Shown: piece after piece, positions 33,540-45,240 of the stretch
Layout of the letters: every line of letters begins with the position of its first letter
How positions within the stretch are numbered: the stretch's first letter is position 1
Source: Roridomyces roridus
Taxonomy: Eukaryota > Basidiomycota > Agaricomycetes > Agaricales > Mycenaceae
Direction of reading: 5' to 3'
Assembly: GCA_029378245.1 (NCBI GenBank)
Contig: JARKIF010000008.1
Coordinates: forward strand, 2,170,001 to 2,234,000
DNA length: 64,000 bases
Notes under the pieces: model-generated
Database searches by the model: none
What the model was told of the DNA's origin: nothing
Seen by the model: the letters and a program-made list of their open reading frames with translations, nothing else
Made by a program: the position numbers and the translations under genes

Positions 33540-34060
33540 TGCGCAGGCGTCTTCAGCCTCGGAAAACACGCGACATTGGTCGTATCGAGCGCGAGTTTCT
33601 CTAGGTGCTCGATTGAAAATTGGGTATCTCGCAGTCGGACGTGCGCTTGCACACCATGAGGGGATTATGCAGGCCGCCTTGGGCTGCTGGAGAGCCCGCG
33701 CTTCGTTGCTGCGCTGTTGAAGAAAGATTCTCCTTGGTCTTCCAAATCTCCGGCGAGGTGCTGCCCCGGCCTCGAGTTCTCCTCGCCACATTCAAGCATC
33801 GGCAGTCGCCACCCACACCCGTTTCGCATACTCTGTGCCCCGGAAGCTCCTGTGTACGTCGAGGAAGACGGATATTAACCCGTTCCCGCTGCAAAGAAGT
33901 TAAGACATCCCAGTCACAGCCGTTCTGGCCACCCCGTCCGAGTCGCAGCGGCGGCGTAAGCGTTTGTTGCTTGCTGGGATGGAATGTACTACCATACTCT
34001 TATCGTGTACGCCTTGCGAATGCACTGGGTTAACCCTACTTTCAAAATTGATACCAAAGC
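33540..34060 (+). pseudogene. Pho85-type cyclin relic 2
   Basis: Plus-strand fragment of the C-terminal half of the cyclin: RDIGRIEREFL, an in-frame TAG at 33602-33604, then VLDWKLGISQSDVRLHTM and PPTPVSHTLCP. Shared 3' flank (TTCGCAAGGCGTACACGATAAGA reversed, near 34000) confirms origin from the same unit as 20813-21758. The N-terminal cyclin box is missing. Confidence 0.75.
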
Positions 34061-34183
34061 AACTGATATAACTGGATTTCCTGAATCGGTGGAGGAGGCG
34101 AAAGAAGGATGAGGCCTAGGCGGGAACGAGGGAAGTATTCCAAGTGCTCTATTCGAGTCTATTCGAGTCCATTCGAGTCTATG

Positions 34184-35230
<1,047 letters not shown>

Positions 35231-35369
35231 TTTGGTCATCCGAACAAAAGGAGCTTGTGACAAGAGAGGATCGCCCGCCAGGTCCAGAGTTTCAGGTAGG
35301 TTTCAAGATTTCAATGTCTGGTCTATCCTTCTTCCGCCAGCAATGTGACTGCGGACATACCCAGGACCA

Positions 35370-36480
35370 AAACTCAGCGAAACGCTGTGAAGTGCAGCAA
35401 GCAAGCATGGGTCCAAAAATGCCATTTTTCGGGACCAGTCGCGTTTCCCCTCTCAGGTATCTCCCCCTCGCGTCCTTTCCTTCCCGAGGCCGCTTCTTAT
35501 CGCCGCGCACCTCGGAAAGCGAGATGGTGGTTTTTTTTGGTAACGCTAGATGTCGGCAGAGTTCCGTCGGGCATGACGAGGTGTGCAATACGTTTGTCGA
35601 GTTTCTGGCACTGATTTAACTCGATGAATATGATGCAAATGGTATCGAGACTCACAGGCATGCAAAACGAGAGATTTTGAAGCGCTCGTGGACGCGCTGT
35701 GAGTGGCGTCTTGAGCAAGTCCCAATAAAGTGATCCTTGCGACCTAGTTCAGCACTCCAGCGTCGATAGTCAAAGTCAAGCTTACAAGTTCGGCACATCT
35801 CCCCGATTATCTCGGAGTCCCCAGCTCTGCAATGACTTCTCCACCGACAATCAGCCCTTGCCCTTGGTGAGGCGGGTAGCCTCCTTCGCAGTCGCCCATC
35901 AATTCCTTTTAGCTGATGCACCGCTCTCTGCGGCGCCAGCCTCGATGAGAACGGTATCATTTTCGCCCCATAGTTGATTTCAAAGACGGCGCCGTTCTTC
36001 AAAGCCGTTCGCGCTAGCGGGTGCTTCATCCAGAAGTCGAGACGGAGCATCAAAGAGAGTGCGACGACAGCGGCGCCGAGCATGCGAGGGACAAGGTTGA
36101 TATGGTGGGATATTAAATCCTATGGCTTGAATATGGACGGCTTTGCGGGGGTCTGGAGACAAGTCTCGTTCAATGACAAAAGCCAGACAGCGCAGAACTC
36201 ACCAAACTGAAACCTTTCTTACTCAGTGCTGTCCGGGTCCAAGACGATCGTGAGCATACCGCGCCCAGTCGTGGCTTATTTCGACATGCGCGTCGGGAAT
36301 CGTGGGCTCTGAGTGCTTTGGTTCAGTGCAGCCGTGTCGCCGTCTTTTCGGCGTTAGAGATACGGAGAAGGATGAATCGACAGACGATGGACGAGCAAGT
36401 CCACTCTGGCTTTGGCGGTCGCGAGAGTAAGTGACCGGCACAGTGGGCCTTCCTCCTTTTCTTTTTCTTCGAGGTCGAGT
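35370..36480 (-). pseudogene. Rpp30 pseudogene
   Basis: Decayed inverted copy of 11617-12883. Matches include exon 1 (AAGAAAAAGAAAAGGAGGAAGG and GGACTTGCTCGTCCATCGTC near 36370-36440), the ACGATCGTCTTGGACC segment at about 36240, and LMLRLDFWMKHPLARTALKN with GAVFEINYGA at about 35980-36060. The 3' tail PDGTLPTSSVT lies at about 35560. Frameshifts, stops and loss of the GLIVSGG region rule out a product. Confidence 0.85.
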
Positions 36481-36512
36481 GCTCGTCATGGTGAGCTAGA
36501 GATGATACATTG

Positions 36513-38664
36513 ATGCCCGGGCCGCCCGTGGTGATGGCCGCTTACGGCGCTCTTCTTGCCATGACCTGCTCAGAGGCTGTAACCACCGCAGAGTACCCAA
36601 TTCCCAGTCATCTGTTGTTCAGCAATGTTCCTCCCTTGGACGACGAAATAGTCCTTTTCCGAAAACTTCTCGTGGATATCGCTGCTCGAATCGATGTCCT
36701 CAACGCTCAAATCGCGACTATGAGCATTCAGACGGCGGCTGAACAGATTGTGGAGCGCGATGCTCTTGTCGCCCGCGCGGACCAGTGTAAAACAGTCCTC
36801 TCCCCGACTCGACGACTTCCTCTGGAGCTCGTGTGCGAGATCATGACTCTGGTGCCTTGCACCCGAGAGATCGGGGGTCAGGAAGTTGCCCAAGCTCCGT
36901 GGAGGCTGGGCCACATCTGTCGCTCATGGCGGGCATGGGTCCTCGGGGACCCTTGCCTATGGTCCTCTTTGCATATTTTATATCGGGATGACGATTCAGA
37001 CCATGACTTTCCGCTCGCCATGGTCGAAACACAGCTTGTGCGAGCAGCCGATTCTCCGCTGTCCATTTCCTTTGATTAGATGGAAGGCCCAAGTCTCCTG
37101 AAAATCTCTCCATGGGATCTACTCGTGCCTCTTTCTGAACGCTGGAAATCCTTACACATCCAATACCGCGAGGACGACGATTTGGACTGCCTCGCCAGGG
37201 TCCTTCGACCTATTGCAGGCCATCTTTCAAACCTCGAACGACTGGCATTATTTTCCTCCTCGTATGATTCAACTTCGATTAAGCCGGAATGGGACATCGA
37301 TATCTTTCTCATCGCACCCCGCTTGCGCGAAGTCTTCCTCACCGGCTGGTCCGGCTCCTCCTGCGGATACTATTCTGTGGACCTTCCAATTCCCTGGTCC
37401 CAGATTGCACGTTATCGCGGTCTGTTCGCTGCCGCCGATACACACCTCCGCATCTTTCAAAAGACCCCGAGCCTGGTCGAATGTACCATCGGCGTTGATA
37501 AGGAAGACATTCCCGCGTTTACGGCGATTCTTCCCTGCCTCCGCAGACTCTGTGTCGATGGTCCCGGCGGCATGTTGGCCAACATCATTGCACCGTCTCT
37601 CGAGGATCTGTTTTTGACCGACATGACACCAACTGCAACACCTTTCGTCTACAGTTCATCCTGTCGACTGAAAACTCTTGTATTGACGGAGCTCACGCGC
37701 ATCGACAACCTCATTTCCCTGCTCGAAGCCTGTCCGTTGCTCGAGACCTTTATCTTGAGCGGAGTCATGCTCCCAGATATACCCAAAACAACTCCCCTCT
37801 TTGCAGCACTCCAACTTTCCGGATCCAATTCCGACATCTGCCCCAACCTCGCTGTTTTCGCATTTGGCATGCGGGTCTCTCCGGACGTGTCTTGGAAGGA
37901 GGTTTTGTTCCGGATGATACGTTCTCGACATTTCGCTGGGCGCCTTCGTACCGTCCGGCTATTCAGGAATGTTATTCCCTTCGGAAGTGCCTTTGTGAAG
38001 GAGATGAACGCCGAGATTGGGCTAGGGCTCCGACCCGACCGTCAAAATGACGGATCAACGAGCCGTCACGACGGGTGCCGGCCCGGCCGTACAGCCCTCT
38101 GAAGCCAGAATTTTGACGGCCGGGTCCGGGTCCGGTTCCTTGGCTGACGGGGTACCCGTTCCCGGCCGTCGACGGGCCATGACGGGTGGTGACGGGTCTT
38201 CGGCTAACTAGCCATGCCGAGCTGCCATCATCACTTGATGCTCCAGGGGTAGCGCACCTGGGTCATCGGCAATCTTGCGGATGGCCCACTACTGCGGTTC
38301 TGCAGGCTTCCCGAGTACCAATCGGTCCAATCCGTAATTTTGACTTGCCGGCATCACGTTGACATCAATCTGATGGTCGATTTAGCTGGAGGCACGGGCT
38401 GTCAGGGGCTGTCACTGCTTCGACCCGTCATGACGGCCGTGACGGGTCTGACGGGTACCACCCGGCCGTTTTGAGGCCTCGCAACATGGTCTGACGGCCG
38501 GGTGGGGCCCGTCCGACCTCCCATGACGGCCGTCAGAGCGACGGCCGTCGCCGTCAACGGCCGGGTCGGAGCCCTAGATTGGGCGTCTGGAGAGTGAGGG
38601 TTTGGATATCAAATATCTTGCAGAGGATAGTGCTGGTGATCTCATAGATGAGTTTCGTCCTTGA
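36513..38664 (+). pseudogene. Divergent F-box protein, broken by a stop and a transposon (locus 5)
   Basis: A second F-box type lacking the RARIAQLD start. N-terminal coiled coil LRKLLVDIAARIDVLNAQIA-like, then F-box RRLPLELVCEIMTLVPCTRE and HICRSWRAWVLGDPCLWSSL. An in-frame TAG at 37077-37079 interrupts SPLSISFD/MEGPSLL. The frame then stays open through LRR-like strands (NLERLALFSSS, RLKTLVLTELTR, LLETFILSGVML). At 38022 the frame enters a 554-bp element. Past the element, from 38584, the same frame resumes as RLESEGLDIKYLAEDSAGDL and ends at TGA 38662-38664. Both lesions make a functional product unlikely, although a read-through product ending inside the element is possible. Confidence 0.85.
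38023..38576. mobile_element. hAT-like non-autonomous element (MITE) with 8-bp target duplication
   Basis: 554 bp with terminal inverted repeats TAGGGCTCCGACCCG(A/G)CCGT and a perfect flanking duplication GATTGGGC at 38015-38022 and 38577-38584. An 8-bp duplication and a YAGGG-type end are hallmarks of hAT elements. It is GC-rich, dense in GACGG/CCGTC motifs in both orientations, and has no transposase ORF. Removing the element and one duplication restores the F-box reading frame. Confidence 0.88.
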
Positions 38665-38786
38665 AGTCGACAGGTCAATACTTTCGGGTCTTTTTATGCT
38701 ACGCATATGTACATACTCAAGTTGGACTTCTTGTTTGGCTCGAATCATTCGCAAACACAACACTTCCTTTCGGACTTCCATCATCT

Positions 38787-40063
38787 ATGCCACTCATGGA
38801 CAAGCCTTACTTTGTCCCAGCTGCCGCCCGTGCTCGAATCGCCCAGCTGGACCTTGAAATACAGAATCCACAGGGCCCCGCACCTGATGTGATCCTGCTT
38901 GAACGCGGCAACTACTCCACCAAGAACTCGCCGATTACAAGTACCCCGTCCTGACGCTGCCTACCGAAATCACCTCTGAAATATTCCTCCAATTCCTTCC
39001 CCCGTACCCAGAGCGGCCAGCTCTGGCTGGGAGGCTTTCGCCCTCGTTTCTGCTTCGAATATGCCGCACATGGCGCGACGTGGCATTGTCTACTCTGTGG
39101 TGCGCGATGAGGCTGTACATTTGGCCGCCATTTCAGCAGCGCCATCTACTCGAGGCGTGGCTCCGGCGTTCCGGTAGCCTTCCGTTGTCCATCGCAGTTC
39201 AGAGCGAGCTTGGGGTGGATTCCCATCTTATAATTATCACTCCGTTGATGGACGCAATCTTGTCGCATGCCTCGCGCTGGCAAGAAATGGATATTTTCCT
39301 TCCATTCGACATTCTCGGCCTTCTCACATGCTCCATGCCGCTCCTGCGCAGCCTCACGTTGGGCCCGTCAGCGCTTCTATCCAGCTCTGACACTGAACCA
39401 CCCTTGGCACTTTTCATGCAGGCACCGAACCTGGAGGATGTCACCCTATACGAAGATTTCGACCCATTCCGTATCATGCTTCCATGGTCCCAAATCACCA
39501 CGCTCACTGCGAGCCCCTACGTGGACGAAGCAGCCGAAATGCTTCGTAACGCTCCACGGCTCGTAAACTGTACGTTGGTGGTTTATGACTGGCACCAGCA
39601 CGACTTGAAATCAACAACAATCCCGCCTCTACCAAATCTTCACTCGCTGAAGTTGCAGTACGAAGAGCCGTCCGGAGATGGCATCCGATGGCTCTTCAAC
39701 GCATTGACTCTCCCAGCTCTGGAGGTCCTGTGTGCTCCCGAAGTCTTTCTCGGCGCAGATCCTATCGCTGCCCTCAGTGCGCTGCGTCCGAAGGGATACC
39801 CTTCAACGATGGAGATTACCAGAGCAGCCACTGCGCACCGTGTTTATGCTCAAGCGTTCCCCGAGGCGCAGATATCGGCCAGGACGATCTCCGAATATTC
39901 TTCAGATTCGGACGAGTTGGATGAATCCGAGTATATTCTTCAGATTCGGACGAGTTGGATGAATCCGAGTCTTCGAGCTCCTCGGACCAGTACGACTCCG
40001 AGTCACACGAGTCGGAGTCCTTGGGTGACGAATCCTCAGACTCGGACGGGTCCGATTGACTAA
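38787..40063 (+). pseudogene. Coiled-coil/F-box protein with acidic tail, frameshifted (locus 6)
   Basis: Starts MPLMDKPYFVPAAARARIAQ. The frame shifts at about 38912, where two extra bases sit before the KLHQELADYKYP-equivalent, so the F-box LTLPTEITSEIFLQFLPPYP is read in the other frame. The rest is open: VALSTLWCAMRLYIWPPFQQ, WLRRSGSLPLSIAVQ, LTCSMPLLRSLTLGPSA, LPWSQITTLTASPYVDEAAE and LEVLCAPEVFLGADPIAALS. The acidic Ser/Asp tail is shifted by a tandem duplication of about 38 bp (39893-39968). In the paralogue at 42912-43793 the tail reads on as SSDSSD-type acidic repeats. Confidence 0.8.
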
Positions 40064-40479
40064 AATTGCAGCTACAGTACTTCGAAATTTGTATAGCACG
40101 TAAAGGAATTGTGTGACATCAGAAATTGTCCTCTGCCAGCCTAATGAGTGCTGAGCGCAGAATTTGCTTTCGTCCCTCGCAATTGAAAGTCGCAGCGGCA
40201 CAGGCATCCAAGCCTAAGCTACTTCCCGGAACCTGTATACGGTAAGTAACAGTATACCGCTGTTTCCGCTGTTGACAGCAAAGGCAAGGGTCTGAGCTGA
40301 GGTCAAATGAAGGACATCCACAAAATCATGGTTGCATTTCAAAACGGTGGTATCGTGGCCGAGGATACAGAAACATTCATACTCCCTCCTCGTACCCCAG
40401 ATCCTTGCGGTCGCCGAATGCTTATACCAAATATTTGGGAACTCCGTATCATCTTGCTGGTCGACGAATTCCCGTCAGT
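40064..40479. other. Spacer with relic of the LARP7-like gene's 5' exon
   Basis: Between two convergent F-box loci. From about 40144 to 40290 the plus strand resembles the start of the 47037 gene: ATGAGTGCT..., TTTGCTTTCGTCC, CAGGCATCCAAG and, most clearly, GTTGACAGCAAAGGCAAGGG at about 40271. The rest shows nothing coding. Confidence 0.5.
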
Positions 40480-41637
40480 CTACAAGGGCATCAAGAAGTC
40501 AGCCGAATCGACAAGAGCTGGCCTGAGTAACGTACCCCATTCTGGTAACGGGGGCGCAACAACTGTGAGGGACGCCAGGGGAAAGGCGGCTCGATAAACC
40601 TCCCATGAAGTACGCGCACGGAGAATTTCAATCTCTTGCGGATATCCATTGGGACGCACTGCGGAAAGAGCCGCAACAGGATCCGGACCCAGCAATTCCT
40701 CGTAAACCGATAAGGTCTGCAACGCTTGCAGATGTAATGCTCCGAAAAGCTGGCACATTTCATCTGTACCAACAGCGACGCATTGCAGTCTCAGCGAGCG
40801 CAGGGGTAATGGCGGGATCGAAAAGTCTGTCGGTGGCCCGGGTTCGCCGGGGTAAATGTTCAACGTACAATCCTCAAGTATTGTCGTATGCCGAAGTATC
40901 TCGACCGCCTCCCTGGCGTACACAGCTTTGGCCGTGAGCGACGTGATTTGGGACCAGGGCAGTTTCAAAATAGATGGATTGAAACTGGCGTGCAGGACCA
41001 CATGCTTCAGGGCTGGCGCTTCTGCGAAGAGAACCACTGGTGTTTCGGGGCGCTGTTCTCCGCTCTCCATCCCTATGCTCGCACTGCGGAGGAGGGGCAT
41101 GGGTCCTGTGATTTTACACAGTTTCCCGAAGGCAAAAATGATATCGATGTCTTGCCAGCGCCAAGCGTGGTCGAGAAGGGTTTCGATACACTCTTGGATT
41201 AGGGGTTCGTCGTCGGCCGACTCCGTGTAATAGTCGAATAGAACGGAGAGGGCACAGTTTCCTGAGCGCTGGAGCCACACCTTGAGCAGATCTCGCTGCT
41301 GAGCATGATATGACGAATTGTATAGAAGCAGCTCCATGGTACTCCAGAGCGCGGGTGCACTCGATGCGACATCGCGCCATCGGCGGCAGATTTGGAGCAA
41401 AAACGCCGGTGACTGCGGCCCGAAAAAGCTGGGCCGATGCGGGTATGAATGGAGGAGCTGTAGGAAGATTTCGGCCGTGATTTCGGCGGGGAGTGTCAAC
41501 ACAGGATACTTGTAGTCGGCGAGCGTTTGCTGGCACCTTTCGCGCTCGGCGAGAAGTGGGTCCATGAGCTGCCTTAGTTTCTCTATATCGGTATCCAGCT
41601 GAGCGATACGAGCGCGAGTAGCAGTGAGAGAGGCCAT
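40480..41637 (-). CDS. Coiled-coil/F-box protein (locus 7)
   Basis: Intact single-exon gene, 385 codons from MASLTATRARIAQLDTDIEK. F-box LTLPAEITAEIFLQLLHSYP, LLQICRRWRDVASSAPALWS; then LLKVWLQRSGNCALSVLFDY, LKHVVLHASFNPSILKLPWS, LPLRSLRLQCVA and LSVYEELLGPDPVAALSAVR. The C-terminus is longer than in relatives: after AAFPLASLTV the frame runs on to PALVDSADFLMPL, as if the family stop was lost. Start lies about 90 bp from the divergent locus 8. Confidence 0.85.
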   Translation of the reverse strand: MASLTATRARIAQLDTDIEKLRQLMDPLLAERERCQQTLADYKYPVLTLPAEITAEIFLQLLHSYPHRPSFFGPQSPAFLLQICRRWRDVASSAPALWSTMELLLYNSSYHAQQRDLLKVWLQRSGNCALSVLFDYYTESADDEPLIQECIETLLDHAWRWQDIDIIFAFGKLCKITGPMPLLRSASIGMESGEQRPETPVVLFAEAPALKHVVLHASFNPSILKLPWSQITSLTAKAVYAREAVEILRHTTILEDCTLNIYPGEPGPPTDFSIPPLPLRSLRLQCVAVGTDEMCQLFGALHLQALQTLSVYEELLGPDPVAALSAVRPNGYPQEIEILRARTSWEVYRAAFPLASLTVVAPPLPEWGTLLRPALVDSADFLMPL

Positions 41638-41728
41638 CTGGTCAGTGGTGAGGGCCGGAGGCAAGGCGCGTTGCGATCATTTGCAAATCACTCGCAAACA
41701 CTCTTTCTTGAACTCCCATCATCTACGC

Positions 41729-43793
41729 ATGGACGATTCCTCTCTCTCAGGCTTCGTCCCAGCTGCCGCCCGTGCTCGAATCGCTCAACTGGACCTCGAA
41801 ATACTATGAAGGCCCTTGGTGGACAAAAGGTGTTTTCTTGTTGCCACCACCACCATTTCCGTGACATCTTCGAAGATCTTGCAAGATTTGGCAAGATTTT
41901 CCAGTTTGTTCAAGATCTTGGAAGACATTGGATGATTGTCAACTTGCCCTGGTATTATTTGACCATCATCTTGCAAGATCTTGGGAAATTTCCTCCCCAC
42001 AAGACCTTGAAAGTTTGTGCAAGTGCCACTGATTCATTTTGAGGCCACGGATTTGCCGCGAATGTTCAAAGATTTTGAAAGATTGAAAGTCAAAATATGG
42101 CTCATCAAGTCTAATAGGGATGCAAGATCTCACCAGAGTTGGTGGTGCCGTAGTGGCCGAGTTCAAGCCGCAACTGTGATCAATCATTTTATGTTGAAGG
42201 GCGCAACAGAGTGATCTATCTGTTTCCTGGTGGTTCGGCTGCCAACGGATCAGCAACCCGAGTTGGTGGCAATCAGAAAATCAGTGATTGCCATGTGGGA
42301 TTTGCTCCGATACTTGCTGTCTTTAAGCTTCCAAGATCTTGTGACACTCCACAGAATTGGTGATTCCAGTATCAATTTTTTATCTGTTTCCATTTGTTGT
42401 CTGACTCACAAGATCTTGCATCCTTGCAGTGCAGAAAATATCACCTGAACCCTGCTTAAAAGACGACATCATGCAAAAACTAGCAAGATATCAATGGATG
42501 TTGCAAGAACTTGATTCAACTTTCAAAATGAGCCAAATCTTTCAAGATCTTGAGATTTTTGTTGAGATTTGAAGAAAGAACCACACATCCCTGCACAATT
42601 CCAGGTTTTGTCCACCAAGGACCCTCAAAAAATACAGAATCTACATGGTTCCACACCTGATGCGATCCCACTTGAACGCGAGAAATTGCACCAAGAACTC
42701 GCCCATTACAAGTACCCCGTGCTGACGCTGCCTACTGAAATCACCTCGGAAATATTCATTCAATTCCTTCCTCCATACCCAGCGCGACCGGCCATTGTTG
42801 GGAAGCGTTCGCCCTCGTTTCTGCTTCGGATTTGCCGCACATGGCGCAACGTGGCATTGTCCACGCCAGCTTTGTGGTGCGCCGTGAGGCTCCATATTTG
42901 ACCGCAGATTTGTGCTCAGCAGCTCCATCTACTCGAGTTGTGGCTTCAGCGTTCCGGTAGCCTCCCGTTGTCCATCAGACTCCACGCTGAGGATGAGGAG
43001 GAAGCCGAGGCAAGCAATCGTGTCGCATGCCTCACGCTGGCAAGACATGGATATTGTTCTTCCATTCGAAAATCTCCGCCTTCTCACATGCTCCATGCCG
43101 CTCCTGCGCAGCCTCAAGTTGGGCCCGACAGAGCTTCTATCCGGCAGTTTGGACAGCGAACCCCCCGCGGAGCTTTTCATGCGGGCACAAAACCTGGAGG
43201 ATGTCACCTTATCCGACAGTTTCAACCCATTCCGTATGAGGCTTCCCTGGTCCCAGATCACGACGCTCACCGCGAACCCCTACGTGAACGAAGCAGCCGA
43301 GATGCTTCGTAACGCCCCTCGGCTCGTAAACTGCACGCTGATGCTTTACGACTGGGACGAGGGCTCGATGTCGACGATAATCCCCCCTCTACCAAATCTT
43401 CACTCGCTGAAGTTACGGTACGAAGCATCGGGGAGGCCGTCCGGAGATGGCATCCGATCGCTGTTCAAAGCGTTGACGCTCCCATCTCTGGAGGTCCTCC
43501 GTGTTCCCGAGGACTTTCTTGGAGCAGATCCTATCGCTACCCTCAGTGGGTTGCGTCCAAAGGGATACCCTTCCAAGATGGAAATTACCACGGCAGTCAT
43601 CCCACACAGTGTTTATGCTCAAGCGTTTCCCGAGGCGCAGATCTCGGTCAGACTGATTTCCGAGCATTCTTCAGACGAATGGGATGAATCTGAATCAGAG
43701 ACGGATGAATCCGAATTGTCGAGTTCCTTGTACGACTCCGATTCAGACGAGTCGCAATCTTCGGGAGACGAATCCTCAGACTCGTCCGATTGA
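41729..43793 (+). pseudogene. Coiled-coil/F-box protein split by a transposon (locus 8)
   Basis: Exon-like part 1 (41729-41804) reads MDDSSLSGFVPAAARARIAQ and LDLEI. An 825-bp element follows. Part 2 resumes at 42630 with IQNLHGSTPDAIPLEREKLH and the F-box LTLPTEITSEIFIQFLPPYP. Two more lesions follow. A TGA replaces the Trp of IWPPFQQ at about 42899, and a frame change at about 43010 comes before SHASRWQDMDIVLPFENLRL. The remainder is open to an acidic tail (ESETDESELSSSLYDSDSDE) ending at 43793. Closest relative is locus 6, which has the uninterrupted sequence GAAATACAGAATCCAC at the insertion point. Confidence 0.85.
41805..42629. mobile_element. Non-autonomous DNA element rich in CAAGATCTTG palindromes
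   Basis: About 825 bp, AT-rich compared with its surroundings. Ends are inverted repeats: TATGAAGGCCCTTGGTGGAC on the left and, reversed on the right, TTTGAGGGTCCTTGGTGGAC, both continuing AAAA. The flanking 6 bp AAATAC occur on both sides (41799-41804, 42630-42635). No transposase is encoded. At least six copies of AAGATCTTG lie inside (near 41879, 41911, 41970, 42331, 42409, 42540). Superfamily not recognised. Confidence 0.78.
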
Positions 43794-44022
43794 CGAAAAC
43801 GGAGTTACGGTACTTGAAAATTTGTATAGCACATAGGAATATGCAAGCCCAAACCACCCTTCCAAAATGAATCCTCTGCCTCCGAGAAGCCGCAAACTAC
43901 TGTCCCCCCACGCCGAGTACTCGAGTCTCGAACTATCTGGCTCGTGAAGTAATTCCAGCTAATGAGTGCCGTGAGCAAGCGAACCAGATACGAGAGCTAA
44001 TAGCTTGGGGATACGTACCTCA
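43794..44022. other. Spacer with second relic of the LARP7-like gene's 5' exon
   Basis: At about 43845-43905 the plus strand CCAAAATGAATCCTCTGCCT and GAGAAGCCGCAAACTACTGT match, with a few changes, the first exon of the 47037 gene (CCAAAATGAGGCCTCCACTT, CAGAAGCCGCAGGCCACCGT). Confidence 0.55.
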
Positions 44023-45120
44023 TTATCGTCTAATTTCGTCAACCGTGAGGGACGCCAGGGGAAAGGCGGCTTGGTAAACCTCCCGTGAAGTACACGCACA
44101 GAGAATTTCAATCTCTTGCGGATATCCACTGCGACGCACTGAGGAAAGCGTGGCAACAGGATCCGGACCCAGAAAGTCCTCGTGAACCGACAAGGTTTGC
44201 AGCGCAGGCAGTTGTAATGCTGTGAAAAGCTGGCGCATTTCGTCTGTGCCACGACCGGCGCATTGCAGTCTCAGCGAGCGCAGGGGTAATGGCGGAATGG
44301 AAAAGTCTGTCAGTGGCCCGGGTTCGCTGGCGTATATTTTCAACGTACAATCCTGTATTGTCGCGTGCCGAAGTATCTCGACCGCCTCCTTGGCGTACAC
44401 AGCTTCGGCCGTGAGCGATGTGATTTGGGACCACGGCAGTGCCACAAGGAATGGATCGAAACTTCCGTACAGGACCACGCGCTTCAGGGCTGGGGCATCT
44501 GTAAAAAGAGCCACAGGTGTTTCGGGGCGCTCTTCCCCGCTCTCCATCCCCATGGTCATACTGCGGAGGAGGGGCATGCTTCCTGCGATGTTACGCAAGC
44601 CCTCGAGAGGTAGGAGCATTTCCATATCTTGCCAACGCGAAGCATGGGACAGAAGTGCATCGATGCACTCCTCAACTATGCTCTCCTCGTCCTCCACCCC
44701 CTTCAAATAGTCCAGCAGAAGGGAGAGGGAACAGTTTCCTGAGCGCTGGAGCCACATCTTGGGCAGATCTCGCTGCTGCGCATGATGTCGCGGATTGTAT
44801 AATTTCAGCTTCATGGTGCTCCAGAGCGCAGGTGTAGCCGATGCTACATCGCGCCATCGGCGACAGATTTGAAGCAAAAATGAGGGTGACTGTGGCCCGA
44901 TAACGCTGGGCCTATGTGGGTACGAGGGGAGGAATTGCATGAAGATTTCGGACGTGATTTCGGCGGGGAGCGTCAGGATGGGGTACTTGTAGTCGGCGAG
45001 CGTTTGCTGGCATTGTTCCCGCTCGGCGAGAAGGGAGTCCATGAGCCGCTGCAATCTCTCCATTTCGGCATCCAGCTGCTCAATACGAGCACGAGTAGGA
45101 GCAAGGGTAGATGAGGTCAT
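44023..45120 (-). CDS. Coiled-coil/F-box protein (locus 9)
   Basis: Intact single-exon gene, 365 codons from MTSSTLAPTRARIEQLDAEM. Coiled coil RLQRLMDSLLAEREQCQQTL; F-box LTLPAEITSEIFMQFLPSYP; LLQICRRWRDVASATPALWS; LPKMWLQRSGNCSLSLLLDY; LKRVVLYGSFDPFLVALPWS; LPLRSLRLQCAGR; LSVHEDFLGPDPVATLSSVR. Ends AAFPLASLTVDEIRR. Very close to loci 3 and 7. The upstream in-frame extension has no ATG. Confidence 0.85.
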   Translation of the reverse strand: MTSSTLAPTRARIEQLDAEMERLQRLMDSLLAEREQCQQTLADYKYPILTLPAEITSEIFMQFLPSYPHRPSVIGPQSPSFLLQICRRWRDVASATPALWSTMKLKLYNPRHHAQQRDLPKMWLQRSGNCSLSLLLDYLKGVEDEESIVEECIDALLSHASRWQDMEMLLPLEGLRNIAGSMPLLRSMTMGMESGEERPETPVALFTDAPALKRVVLYGSFDPFLVALPWSQITSLTAEAVYAKEAVEILRHATIQDCTLKIYASEPGPLTDFSIPPLPLRSLRLQCAGRGTDEMRQLFTALQLPALQTLSVHEDFLGPDPVATLSSVRRSGYPQEIEILCACTSREVYQAAFPLASLTVDEIRR

Positions 45121-45240
45121 TGAGGGAAGATGATGGCCAAGAAGAAAGGCGCGTTGTTTGCATCCTGATGCACGCGTCGGCACAAATTCGGCAAAGACAA
45201 CAAGATTCGCATTCAAGTCTTCTCATACGTAGACTCCGAC

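Noticed and set aside
34151..34180. Three ATTCGAGTCT decamers as a possible array
   Set aside because: Only three units with no spacer structure; a short tandem repeat near a pseudogene, not a CRISPR or functional array.
36223..36489. Basic 88-codon minus-strand ORF resembling a new small protein
   Set aside because: Nucleotide comparison shows it is the scrambled first exons of the Rpp30 pseudogene read in the wrong frame.
37981..38102. F-box locus 5 C-terminus as a real Arg-rich tail
   Set aside because: The last 27 codons before the stop at 38102 lie inside the inserted element; the native tail resumes after 38584.
40307..40597. 96-codon plus-strand ORF
   Set aside because: Overlaps the 3' end of F-box locus 7 antisense and has no motif.
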